Below, one piece after another: positions 22,295 to 30,855 of a stretch of DNA of 64,000 nucleotides (the first letter of the stretch is position 1; every line of letters begins with the position of its first letter). Origin of the DNA: Rariloculus sp963665575 (GTDB lineage: Bacteria; Pseudomonadota; Gammaproteobacteria; Steroidobacterales; Rariloculaceae). Made by a program: the position numbers and the translations under genes. The notes under the pieces are model-generated. The model was not told the DNA's origin and searched no databases. It saw only the letters and a program-made list of their open reading frames with translations. The stretch is taken from the NCBI GenBank assembly GCA_963665575.2, contig CAXXDW010000009.1:67278-131277 (forward strand), written 5' to 3'.

Positions 22295-23449
22295 CTACTT
22301 CACGACGGCCTCGGCCGACGCGCGATTCGCGTGCATCGATGCGACGAAGCGATCGAAAAGCTCGCTGAGGTCATGTGGCCCGGGACTCGCTTCGGGATGG
22401 CCCTGAAACGAGAACGCCGGCCGGTCGCGGCGCTCGATGCCCTGCAGCGTGCCGTCGAAGAGCGACCGGTGGGTCGCTCTCACGTTGTCCGGCAGGCTCG
22501 CTTCGGCGACCGCGAAACCGTGGTTCTGACTCGTGATCAGCACGCGGCCCGTGTCGATATCGACCACCGGATGATTCGCGCCGTGGTGGCCGAACTTCAT
22601 CTTCTGTGTATCCGCGCCGCTTGCGAGCGCGAGCAACTGGTGACCCAGACAGATGCCGAAGATCGGCACGCCGATGTCGAGCAGCGCACGGATCGAGTCG
22701 ATCGCGTAATCGCAGGGCTCGGGGTCGCCTGGACCGTTCGACAGGAACACGCCGTCGGGCGCGAACGCCATGACCTCGCCCGCGTTCGTCGTTGCCGGCA
22801 CGACCGTGATGCGGCAGCCCTGATCGGCGAGAAGCCGCAGAATGTTGCGCTTGATGCCGAAATCGAATGCGACGACGTGGAAATCCGTCACGCGCGGGTC
22901 GCGGCCGCTTTCGCGTTCCGGCCAGACGGTGCCGTCGCCCCAGGGATACGGTTCGGCGGTCGACACGTCGCGGGCCAGATCCATGCCCTCGAGACCCGGA
23001 AACGCCCGCGCAGCCGCGAGCGCGTCCTCGGCGCTCGGAGCTTCGCCGGCCACGATGCAACCGGCCTGCGCTCCCTTCTCGCGAATGATTCGGGTCAGCT
23101 TGCGCGTGTCGATGTCCGCGATCGCGACCGCGTTGCCACGCTTGAGAAACTCCGCCAGGCCCGTTTCCGCGCGCCAACTGCTGACGATGGCCGACAGGTC
23201 GCGGATCACGAGGCCCGCTGCAAAGATCCGTGGCGACTCGAAGTCCGGAATGTTCGTACCGACGTTGCCGATATGCGGGTAGGTCAGGGTGACGATCTGA
23301 CGGAAGTACGACGGATCGGTCAGGATCTCCTGGTAGCCGGTCATCGCGGTGTTGAACACCACTTCGCCGACGGTTTGCCCGGTGGCGCCAACGGACATCC
23401 CATGGAACTGCGTTCCGTCTTCGAGCACGAGCAACGCGGGTTCCGTCAA
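22295..23449 (-). CDS. carA: Carbamoyl-phosphate synthase small chain (glutaminase)
   Basis: Class I glutamine amidotransferase subunit supplying ammonia to CarB. Catalytic Cys in GVPIFGICLGHQLLALA, and the N-terminal domain FNTAMTGYQEILTDPSY is canonical. I take TTG 23449 as start (MTEPALLVLEDGTQFHG, 384 residues, close to 382 in E. coli) because AGGAG sits 6 nt upstream; the open frame extends to 23563 but that extension has no family resemblance. Confidence 0.95.
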   Translation of the reverse strand: MTEPALLVLEDGTQFHGMSVGATGQTVGEVVFNTAMTGYQEILTDPSYFRQIVTLTYPHIGNVGTNIPDFESPRIFAAGLVIRDLSAIVSSWRAETGLAEFLKRGNAVAIADIDTRKLTRIIREKGAQAGCIVAGEAPSAEDALAAARAFPGLEGMDLARDVSTAEPYPWGDGTVWPERESGRDPRVTDFHVVAFDFGIKRNILRLLADQGCRITVVPATTNAGEVMAFAPDGVFLSNGPGDPEPCDYAIDSIRALLDIGVPIFGICLGHQLLALASGADTQKMKFGHHGANHPVVDIDTGRVLITSQNHGFAVAEASLPDNVRATHRSLFDGTLQGIERRDRPAFSFQGHPEASPGPHDLSELFDRFVASMHANRASAEAVVK

Positions 23450-23562
23450 TCTGAGCTCCTGGGACTCCTGAACCAGTTGCCTTGCGTAAACCGGGCGGGC
23501 GGTCTGCAGGGCGTGCAAGCTGACCTGCCGAGCAACTCTCGACATGGGAAGCTCAGGACGCA

Positions 23563-23590
23563 ATTGTAGCCGCTACGCCGGGAAAATGGG
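23563..23590 (-). promoter_or_regulatory. Putative carAB promoter
   Basis: Minus strand TACAAT (23568-23563) with CCCATT (23590-23585) 16 bases upstream, within CCCATTTTCCCGG. The predicted start site is about 107 nt before the carA TTG, leaving a long leader that could host regulation. The architecture is the same as at nuoA. Confidence 0.45.
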
Positions 23591-23834
23591 ACACGCAACG
23601 ATGTCTTTTGCAGGGTCCTCCCAAAATGTGTGTCGTCAGCACCGTCTGCTAAACAGGCACAAGTCTTGGCATGAAATTGCCAGTTCTTGCGATCTTGGCG
23701 AAAACATGCGGTAGCCATGTTGATCAACCGTTCCAAATGGACTTCGGGATGGTTCCGGGCGGCTTTTCGACAGCCGGCGGCGCTGTCGTCGCGATGCACG
23801 CTTGCCGCAGTGGTTCGCGGCGTCGCGGCGGCCC
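23591..23834. other. Intergenic region dapB/carA, no gene seen
   Basis: Between the dapB stop and the carA promoter I find no convincing coding frame. Two small hairpins are visible (GACAGC/GCTGTC at 23769-23787 and TGGCA/TGCCA around 23681-23696), but neither has a U-run on the minus strand, so no intrinsic terminator is claimed. Confidence 0.5.
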
Positions 23835-24659
23835 TCAGGAGGCGTCGTCGCCCGCGAGGCCGAGAACGTCCGCCATCGAGTACAGGCCCGGCGTCCTGCC
23901 CGCCACCCAACGCGCCGCGAGCAGCGCACCGCGCGCGAACGTCTTGCGGTCCGCGGCCTCGTGAGTGAGTTGGAGTTGTTCCTCGGGTCCGACGAACATC
24001 ACCGTGTGCTCGCCGACGATATTGCCGCCGCGAATGACGGAGAACCCGATCTCGCCTGCGTTCCTGGGGCCCGTTTTCCCGACGCGCGCCTTTACGGCAA
24101 CGTCATCGAGGCGGCGCCCGGTCGCCGCGGCAATCCGGTCGCCGAGTGCAAGTGCCGTCCCGGACGGTGCATCGACCTTGAAGCGATGGTGCGCTTCGGC
24201 GATCTCGACATCGTAGCTGTCGCCGAGCGCGGCCGCTGCGCGCGCCACGAGATCCATGAATACGTTGACGCCGACGCTCATGTTGCGCGCATAGACGATC
24301 GGTATGCGCTGCGCGGCCTCCTGCAGCGACTCCATCTGCGCGTCGCTGAGGCCCGTCGTGCCGATGACCAGTGCAGTACCGGTCGCCTCGGCAGCCGCGA
24401 GGTTGGCCTCCAGTGCAGCCGGCAGCGTGAAATCGACTGCGACGTCGGCCTCGGCAAGCGCAGCGTCGGGATCGGCGCTCAACGCAACTCCCGGCGCCCC
24501 GAGGCGCGCCGCGTCGCCGGCATCGCCGCCGAGCAGCGGGTCGCCGGGCTCCGTCACGGCGCCAACGAGGCGCATTCCGGCGGATTCCGCAAGACAAGCG
24601 AGTACCGCGTTCCCCATGCGGCCCGCGGCGCCCAGTACTGCCAGCTTCAACATGCTCAC
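23835..24659 (-). CDS. dapB: 4-hydroxy-tetrahydrodipicolinate reductase
   Basis: NAD(P)H-dependent reductase of lysine/diaminopimelate biosynthesis. 274 residues; nucleotide-binding VLGAAGRMGNAV at the N-terminus and the catalytic motif EAHHRFKVDAPSGTAL near the middle. ATG overlaps the dnaJ stop by 4 nt, so it is translationally coupled to the chaperone operon. Confidence 0.96.
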   Translation of the reverse strand: MSMLKLAVLGAAGRMGNAVLACLAESAGMRLVGAVTEPGDPLLGGDAGDAARLGAPGVALSADPDAALAEADVAVDFTLPAALEANLAAAEATGTALVIGTTGLSDAQMESLQEAAQRIPIVYARNMSVGVNVFMDLVARAAAALGDSYDVEIAEAHHRFKVDAPSGTALALGDRIAAATGRRLDDVAVKARVGKTGPRNAGEIGFSVIRGGNIVGEHTVMFVGPEEQLQLTHEAADRKTFARGALLAARWVAGRTPGLYSMADVLGLAGDDAS

Positions 24660-25795
24660 GCTCCCAACCGGTCGAAGAAACGCTTGACGCCGTCAAGCCA
24701 GGATGTCGCGCGCGGGCTATGACCGCTGCCACCCTGCTGCACGGCAGCGTCGAAAACCTCGAGCTTCGCCTTCTGCTCATCAGTCAGGTTGACGGGGGTT
24801 TCCACCTGCACCCGGCAATACAGATCGCCCACGCCCGCGGCCCGAACGGAGCGTACACCCTTCCCGCGCAGTCGAAGGAGCTTGCCGGACTGGGTCTCCG
24901 GCGGCACCTTGAGCACGATCTGCCCGTCGAGCGTCGGCACTTCGATCGCACCGCCAAGCACGGCCGTGGCGAAACTGATCGGCACTTCGCAACGCAGATC
25001 CCGGCCTTCGCGCTTGAAGATCGGGTGGTCGTGCACGTTGACATCGACATACAGGTCGCCTGGCGGTCCGCCGTTGCGTCCGGCTTCGCCGTTGCCCGGC
25101 AAACGGATGCGGTCGCCGTTGTCGACGCCGGGCGGGATCTTGACCGACAAGGTCCGCTGCTGCCGCACCCTGCCCCGGCCGCGGCAATTCCGACACGGCT
25201 TGTCGATGGTCGTGCCGCCGCCGCGACAGCTCGGACAGGTCTGCTGGATCGTGAAAACGCCCTGCTGGACGCGAACCCGACCGGAGCCGCCGCAGGACCG
25301 GCAGTCGACAGGCTTCGAGCCGGGCTCGGCGCCCGTGTTCGAGCAGCGCTCGCACGCGACGTTCGTCGGGATGTCGATCTTGACGGAATCGCCGCGAACC
25401 GCCTGCTCGAGAGAAAGATCGAGCTCGTAGCGCAGATCGGCGCCGCGATAGACGTCGTTGCGCGCCCCGCCCCCGCGGCGGGCGCCGCCGAAGATGTCGC
25501 CGAAAACGTCACCGAAAATGTCGCTGAACGCTTCTGCGCCGCCGAAGCCGCCGTCTGCGCTGTTGCCGGCCTGCACGCCCGCGTGGCCGAACTGATCGTA
25601 CGCGGCGCGCTTGCGGCTGTCGCTCAGGACGTCGTGCGCCTCCTTGGCTTCCTTGAAACTCGCTTCGGCTTCAGGATCGTCGGGGTTCCGGTCGGGGTGG
25701 TACTTCATCGCCAGACGGCGATAGGCCCCCTTGAGTGCGCGTTCATCGGCATCGCGACCGACACCCAGCACCTCGTAATAGTCGCGTTTCGCCAT
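24656..25795 (-). CDS. dnaJ: Chaperone protein DnaJ
   Basis: Hsp40 co-chaperone of DnaK, 379 residues from ATG 25795 (MAKRDYYEVLGVGRDAD). J-domain with HPD in MKYHPDRN, Gly/Phe-rich linker, and four zinc repeats CERCSNTG, CRSCGGSG, CPSCRGGG and CRNCRGRG. Located 93 nt after dnaK. The 13 additional upstream residues of the open frame are not part of the family. Confidence 0.97.
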   Translation of the reverse strand: MAKRDYYEVLGVGRDADERALKGAYRRLAMKYHPDRNPDDPEAEASFKEAKEAHDVLSDSRKRAAYDQFGHAGVQAGNSADGGFGGAEAFSDIFGDVFGDIFGGARRGGGARNDVYRGADLRYELDLSLEQAVRGDSVKIDIPTNVACERCSNTGAEPGSKPVDCRSCGGSGRVRVQQGVFTIQQTCPSCRGGGTTIDKPCRNCRGRGRVRQQRTLSVKIPPGVDNGDRIRLPGNGEAGRNGGPPGDLYVDVNVHDHPIFKREGRDLRCEVPISFATAVLGGAIEVPTLDGQIVLKVPPETQSGKLLRLRGKGVRSVRAAGVGDLYCRVQVETPVNLTDEQKAKLEVFDAAVQQGGSGHSPRATSWLDGVKRFFDRLGA

Positions 25796-25888
25796 ACATG
25801 CGGTTCCAGTCACACAGGGCGAGCACGCGCACAAGCGCGTGCTCCAGTTCGCGTCGCCCCGAACCGGCCGCGGCAGCCTGCAACCGGG

Positions 25889-27814
25889 TTACGCGCTTTT
25901 CTGTTCGTCGTCGCTGACTTCCTCGAATTCCGCGTCGACGACATTTTCGTCGCCATCCGCGGCCGCACTGTCGGCATCCGCGCCGTCAGCCGCTTGCTCG
26001 CTGGCATAGGCCTTTTCGGCAAGTGTGGCCGAGGCTTCGCCGAGAGCCTTGAGCTTCGCCTCGATGACGTCCTTGTTGTCACCCTTCGTCGCCTCCTTGA
26101 GCTCGGCCACGGCGGACTCGATCCGGGCCCGTTCCTCCGGCGTAACCTTGTCGCCAAGATCGGACAGGGACTTCTCGGCAGCGTACGCCAACGCGTCGCC
26201 CTGATTGCGAATCTCCGCCAGCTCCCGAAACTTCTGATCCTCCGCCGCGTGTGCTTCGGCGTCCTTGACCATGCGGTCGATCTCGCCTTCGTTGAGCCCG
26301 GACGAGGCCTTGATCACGATCTTCTGTTCCTTGCCCGTTGCCTTGTCCGTCGCCGACACGTTCAGGATGCCGTTGGCGTCGATGTCGAAAGCCACCTCGA
26401 TCTGCGGCATTCCACGCGGTGCCGGCGGAAGGTCAGTCAGGTCGAACCGGCCGAGCGACTTGTTGTCGCCGGCCCGCCCGCGTTCGCCCTGCAAAACGTG
26501 AATCGTGACCGCGGTCTGGTTGTTCTCGGCCGTCGAGAAAATCTGTTCCGCCTTCGTCGGGATGGTCGTATTCTTGTCTATGAGCTTGGTCATCACTCCG
26601 CCCAGCGTCTCGATGCCGAGCGAAAGCGGCGTAACGTCGAGCAACAGGACATCCTTGACGTCGCCCGCAAGCACGCCGGCCTGGATCGCGGCGCCGATGG
26701 CCACGGCCTCGTCGGGATTGACGTCCTTGCGCGGCTCCTTGCCGAACAGATCCTGAACCCTTTCCTGGACCTTCGGCATGCGGGTCTGGCCACCGACGAG
26801 GATGACCTCATCGATGTCCGAAACTGTAAGCCCGGCATCGTCGAGCGCCGTCTTGCACGGAGCGAGCGTGCGTTCGACGAGATTCCCGACGAGCGATTCG
26901 AATTTCGCGCGCGTCAGGTTCAGCGCCAGGTGCTTCGGTCCGCTCGAGTCGGCGGTGATGTAGGGAAGATTGATCTCGGTCTGCTGGCGGGTCGAGAGTT
27001 CGATCTTCGCCTTCTCCGATGCTTCCTTGAGGCGCTGCACGGCAAGCGGATCCTTGCGGATGTCGATGCCGGTCTCCTTCAGGAACTCGCCGGACAGGTA
27101 GTCGATGACGCGGTTGTCGAAGTCCTCACCGCCCAGGAAGGTGTCGCCGTTCGTCGACAGCACCTCGAACTGGTGCTCGCCATCGATTTCGGCGATCTCG
27201 ATGATCGAGATGTCGAAGGTTCCACCGCCGAGATCGTAGACTGCGACCTTCTGATCGCCGCGCTGCTTGTCGAGCCCGTAGGCGAGCGCCGCGGCAGTCG
27301 GCTCGTTGATGATCCGCCTGACCTCGAGCCCCGCGATCCTGCCGGCGTCCTTGGTCGCCTGCCGTTGCGAGTCGTTGAAATAGGCGGGCACGGTGATGAC
27401 CGCCTCGGTCACTGTCTCGCCGAGGTAGTCCTCGGCCGTCTGCTTCATCTTGTTGAGGATCCGCGCGGCGACTTCGGGCGGCGCCATGAGCTTGTCTTGG
27501 GCCTTGACCCAGGCGTCGCCGTTGTCGGCCGCCGCGATCGAGTACGGCACCATGTCGACATCCTTCTGAACGACCGGATCGTCGAACCTGCGCCCGATCA
27601 GGCGCTTGATCGCAAAGAGCGTGTTGGTCGGATTCGTCACGGCCTGGCGCTTTGCGGTCTGGCCGACCAGAACCTCGCCATCCTTCGTCAGGGCGACGAT
27701 AGAAGGCGTGGTGCGATCACCCTCGCTGTTCTCGATGACCCTGGGCGTACCGCCGTCCATCACGGCGACGCACGAATTCGTCGTTCCAAGGTCGATGCCG
27801 ATTACTCGTCCCAT
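25889..27814 (-). CDS. dnaK: Chaperone protein DnaK
   Basis: Hsp70, 641 residues. N-terminal ATPase motifs GIDLGTTNSCVAVMDGG, VYDLGGGTFDISI and VILVGGQTRMPKVQ; C-terminal substrate-binding domain and lid ending in the conserved acidic EFEEVSDDE. A textbook sigma-32 promoter lies 46-74 nt upstream of the ATG. Confidence 0.98.
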   Translation of the reverse strand: MGRVIGIDLGTTNSCVAVMDGGTPRVIENSEGDRTTPSIVALTKDGEVLVGQTAKRQAVTNPTNTLFAIKRLIGRRFDDPVVQKDVDMVPYSIAAADNGDAWVKAQDKLMAPPEVAARILNKMKQTAEDYLGETVTEAVITVPAYFNDSQRQATKDAGRIAGLEVRRIINEPTAAALAYGLDKQRGDQKVAVYDLGGGTFDISIIEIAEIDGEHQFEVLSTNGDTFLGGEDFDNRVIDYLSGEFLKETGIDIRKDPLAVQRLKEASEKAKIELSTRQQTEINLPYITADSSGPKHLALNLTRAKFESLVGNLVERTLAPCKTALDDAGLTVSDIDEVILVGGQTRMPKVQERVQDLFGKEPRKDVNPDEAVAIGAAIQAGVLAGDVKDVLLLDVTPLSLGIETLGGVMTKLIDKNTTIPTKAEQIFSTAENNQTAVTIHVLQGERGRAGDNKSLGRFDLTDLPPAPRGMPQIEVAFDIDANGILNVSATDKATGKEQKIVIKASSGLNEGEIDRMVKDAEAHAAEDQKFRELAEIRNQGDALAYAAEKSLSDLGDKVTPEERARIESAVAELKEATKGDNKDVIEAKLKALGEASATLAEKAYASEQAADGADADSAAADGDENVVDAEFEEVSDDEQKSA

Positions 27815-27859
27815 ACCTGCAAATCTCCGCGTTCGATGGTGTTCAATACCTACCGGCCT

Positions 27860-27888
27860 AAATGGGGTGTCCTGTCGCGCAATTCAAG
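27860..27888 (-). promoter_or_regulatory. Sigma-32 (RpoH) type promoter of dnaK
   Basis: Minus strand CTTGAA (27888-27883), 15-nt spacer, CCCCATTT (27867-27860). This matches the heat-shock sigma consensus CTTGAA-N11-16-CCCCATNT almost perfectly, directly upstream of dnaK. Confidence 0.85.
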
Positions 27889-27947
27889 CCGCCGGCGCCG
27901 CGGCGCATGCTGAGCGCGTTGCCGATCAGCTGCCATCGCCGCCGTTG

Positions 27948-28598
27948 TCACGCATCCTTCGCGACGATCACGCGCGCCGGGCGAATCAGCCGGTCGTGCA
28001 TTTCGTAGCCCTTCTGGATGACCTCGATCACGCTGTCAGGCTCCGCTTCGGCTGACGGCATCACACTCATTGCTTCGTGTCTGGTCGGATCGAACGGCTC
28101 TCCGAGAGGGTCGATTTCGCTGACGCTCACGCTCTCAAGTGCCTGGTCAAGCAGTCGCAGGGTCGCCCGCTCGCCTTCGAGCAAAGTCGCGGCATCTGCG
28201 TTGTCGCCGCTGGCAAGCGCCGCCTCGATGCTGTCTCGAACGGGCAAAACAGCCTGGACAAGGCGTTCGACGCCAAACTTGTGGGCGTTTTCGAGCTCCC
28301 GGGCGCTGCGCCGGCGCAGATTCTCAAGTTCTGCGGCGATCCGCAGATAGCGGCTCCAGCTTTCCTCGGCCTTCTGCCGCAACTCGTCGAGGTCCGCCTC
28401 GGAAATTTCGTCGGATTCCGGAGCATCGGCGCCTTCGGCGACTTCGGCGACTTCGGAGCCCGCAGCGGACGCGTCGGCCGGAGCGCTGCCAGGCGCCTCG
28501 CTCACGTTGTCGGAATTTGCCGTATCGCCGGCTTCAGGCGCCGGCCCGGCGGGTTCCGCTGCATCCCCCGCAGCGGAACCGTCAGACTTGTCACTCAT
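27948..28598 (-). CDS. grpE: Nucleotide exchange factor GrpE
   Basis: Exchanges ADP on DnaK. 216 residues: a long acidic, Ala/Pro-rich N-terminal tail (about 1-70), a coiled-coil dimerisation helix, and the C-terminal motif GYEMHDRLIRPARVIVAK. Good ribosome site GAGGAAGG ahead of the ATG. Separated from dnaK by 133 nt that hold the dnaK promoter. Confidence 0.96.
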   Translation of the reverse strand: MSDKSDGSAAGDAAEPAGPAPEAGDTANSDNVSEAPGSAPADASAAGSEVAEVAEGADAPESDEISEADLDELRQKAEESWSRYLRIAAELENLRRRSARELENAHKFGVERLVQAVLPVRDSIEAALASGDNADAATLLEGERATLRLLDQALESVSVSEIDPLGEPFDPTRHEAMSVMPSAEAEPDSVIEVIQKGYEMHDRLIRPARVIVAKDA

Positions 28599-28654
28599 GA
28601 AAACACCTTCCTCAACCCTGGCCGAGGCAAAAATTCAACCCGTTGTGGAGTCCG

Positions 28655-29719
28655 TTATGTGGGCAGCTTGTGGGACTTCAAGGCTCGGCCAAGCAGTTTG
28701 GCGGTGACGTCCACGATCGGGATGACGCGTTCGTAGGCCATTCGGGTCGGGCCGATCACGCCAAGCACACCGATCGCATCGTCGTCGGTGGCGTAGGGTG
28801 CTGCAACGATGCTGCAGGAGTCGAGCAGCTCATAGCCTGATTCCTGGCCGATGAAGATCCTCACCCCGTCGGCATGGAGGCTTCTGTCGAGCAGGTGCAG
28901 GATGTCGCGCCGGCTATTGAATGCCTCGAAAAGACCCCTGAGCTTTTCGAGGTCGGCCAGTTCCTCGAGGCCCATGAGGTTCGTTTCTCCGGCGAGCACG
29001 TATTGCGAGTCGGGCATCGTATCCGGAAAGACCGCCTCGGCCATTTCGATGGCCCTCGCCATCAATCTGTTCATCGACTCGCGCGTTTGCTTCAGATCAC
29101 TGAGCAGGCGGTTTCGGACCTGGTAGATGTCACGCCCGCGGAACTGCTCCGTCAGGTAATTCGCAGCCTCCCTGAGTTCGTCCTGCGTGTAGTCGCGCTT
29201 GACCTCGAGAACCTTGTTGTGCACTTCGGCATCGTTGACGACCAGGATCGCCAGCACGCGCTTTCCGGACAACGGCAGAAACTCGATCTGGCGCAGCGAC
29301 GGATGCGAGTGCCTCGGTACCGTGACGACGCCTGCGAGTTTCGTGATGTCCGACAGCAGCGTCGACGCGGACAGCGCAAGCGCCTTCGGATCCCCGGCCG
29401 CATCGTTGAACTCGTGCTCGAACATCAACAGATCCGTGCCTTTCGGCGGCTTCAGCTTGATGAGCGTGTCGACGAAGAAGCGGTAGCCCTTGATCGTCGG
29501 CACGCGTCCCGCCGAGGTATGCGGCGAGTTCAGGAACCCCAGGTCTTCGAGATCCGCCATGATGTTGCGAATCGTTGCGGGGCTGACCTCAAGACCCGAG
29601 TCGCGCGACAGCGTACGCGAGCCGACGGGCTGTCCCTCGCGGATATATCGGCCGACGAGCACACGCAACAGGTGCCGTGCGCGTTCGTCGAGATTCGGTG
29701 TCGATTGGCTTGTGGCCAT
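28655..29719 (-). CDS. hrcA: Heat-inducible transcription repressor HrcA
   Basis: CIRCE-binding repressor of class I heat-shock genes, 354 residues from ATG 29719. N-terminal winged helix with PVGSRTLSRDSGLEVSPATIRN (split: GQPVGSRTLSRDSGLEVSPA, TIRNIMADLEDLG), a GAF-like middle domain, and C-terminal GPTRMAYERVIPIVDVTA. No CIRCE (TTAGCACTC-N9-GAGTGCTAA) was found upstream of hrcA, grpE or dnaK, so its targets are probably elsewhere (for example groESL). Confidence 0.95.
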   Translation of the reverse strand: MATSQSTPNLDERARHLLRVLVGRYIREGQPVGSRTLSRDSGLEVSPATIRNIMADLEDLGFLNSPHTSAGRVPTIKGYRFFVDTLIKLKPPKGTDLLMFEHEFNDAAGDPKALALSASTLLSDITKLAGVVTVPRHSHPSLRQIEFLPLSGKRVLAILVVNDAEVHNKVLEVKRDYTQDELREAANYLTEQFRGRDIYQVRNRLLSDLKQTRESMNRLMARAIEMAEAVFPDTMPDSQYVLAGETNLMGLEELADLEKLRGLFEAFNSRRDILHLLDRSLHADGVRIFIGQESGYELLDSCSIVAAPYATDDDAIGVLGVIGPTRMAYERVIPIVDVTAKLLGRALKSHKLPT

Positions 29720-29917
29720 CAGCCTGCGCTGTGATAACTTAGCGTCGTGTTTACCGATCAGGCCTTGCGAGGCGGTCTTCCGCCCTATCCGATTGCACGC
29801 TAGCAATGCGATCCGGTGACTGTCAAGAACGTCCTCGCCGACCGCAACGTATCGGTTGGCGGCACTTTTGAGCATCTCGCCGCGCTCGAGTTCCCTGCGG
29901 TTTTTTCCGGCGTTTCC

Positions 29918-30823
29918 ATGACGAGTGAATTCTCCAAAATCGGGCTCTGGGGCCGGCTGTCGGAGCCGACCGTCGCGGATCCTGCGCGCCAGATCAGCGC
30001 CCACCTGGTAAAAGCGGGCTTCGAGGTATTCGCGACATCGAGTTCCGGCGCGAGTTCACGATTACCGGGAGTTGCCGAGATCCCCGATGACAGTTTCGGT
30101 GCGAGCATCGACCTGCTGATCACCGTGGGCGGCGACGGCACCCTGCTGCGCTCGGCCCGGCAGATCGCGGGCAAGAACGTTCCCCTCGTCGGGATCAACC
30201 GCGGCAGGCTCGGCTTCCTGACCGACGTCTCGCCCGATCGCATGCTCGAGGCGATCGACACGATACTCGCCGGCGAATACCTCGCCGAAGAGCGTCTCCT
30301 GCTCGAGGCGCGGATCGTTCGTGGCGGCAAGTGCGTCAGCGCCATGTTTGCGCTCAACGACGTCGTGCTGCAACGCACCGGGCACATGCTCTACTTCAGG
30401 ACCAGGGTCGACGGCAGCTTCGTCAGCGCACACGCGGGCGACGGCCTGATCGTTGCGACGCCGACGGGCTCGACGGCCTACGCGCTCGCCTGCGGCGGCC
30501 CGATCATTCAGCCGGGCGTCGATGCTGTCGTGCTTGTCCCCATCTGCCCACATTCGCTCAGCGACCGGCCACTCGTCCTGAAGTCCTCGAGCGTCATCGA
30601 GCTCGTGACCGACTCCGGCAGCGCCGATCCACCGAACATCGCCTGCGACGGGGAACCGCTCGGCGAACTGTCCGTCGGCGACACGTTGCGCATCGCTGCG
30701 GCAACGGAGACTGTCACGTTGCTGCATCCGACCAATTACAGCTACTACGAGCTGCTGCGCTCGAAACTTCACTGGGGCCTGCCGAACCGGTCCGGGCAAA
30801 AGCCGTTGACCGAACGCGCCTGA
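29918..30823 (+). CDS. nadK: NAD kinase
   Basis: Phosphorylates NAD to NADP. 301 residues from ATG 29918 (MTSEFSKIGLWGRLSEP); GGDGT at residues 71-75, GINRGRLGFLTD after it, and the DG/TGSTAYALACGGP segment in the C-terminal domain. A GTG at 29816 would add 34 residues without family similarity. Divergent from hrcA, and followed 32 nt later by recN. Confidence 0.95.
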   Translation: MTSEFSKIGLWGRLSEPTVADPARQISAHLVKAGFEVFATSSSGASSRLPGVAEIPDDSFGASIDLLITVGGDGTLLRSARQIAGKNVPLVGINRGRLGFLTDVSPDRMLEAIDTILAGEYLAEERLLLEARIVRGGKCVSAMFALNDVVLQRTGHMLYFRTRVDGSFVSAHAGDGLIVATPTGSTAYALACGGPIIQPGVDAVVLVPICPHSLSDRPLVLKSSSVIELVTDSGSADPPNIACDGEPLGELSVGDTLRIAAATETVTLLHPTNYSYYELLRSKLHWGLPNRSGQKPLTERA

Positions 30824-30855
30824 CCGTCGCGCGCTCTGCAGGTCGGGATTGCGCA

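Noticed and set aside
24719..27913. Plus-strand open frame of 1064 codons opposite dnaJ/dnaK
   Set aside because: Antisense shadow of two unmistakable chaperone genes; low-complexity composition and no family motifs.
29720..29917. CIRCE operator in the hrcA-nadK gap
   Set aside because: No TTAGCACTC-N9-GAGTGCTAA-like inverted repeat; only CACGCTAGCAATGCG, which does not fit.
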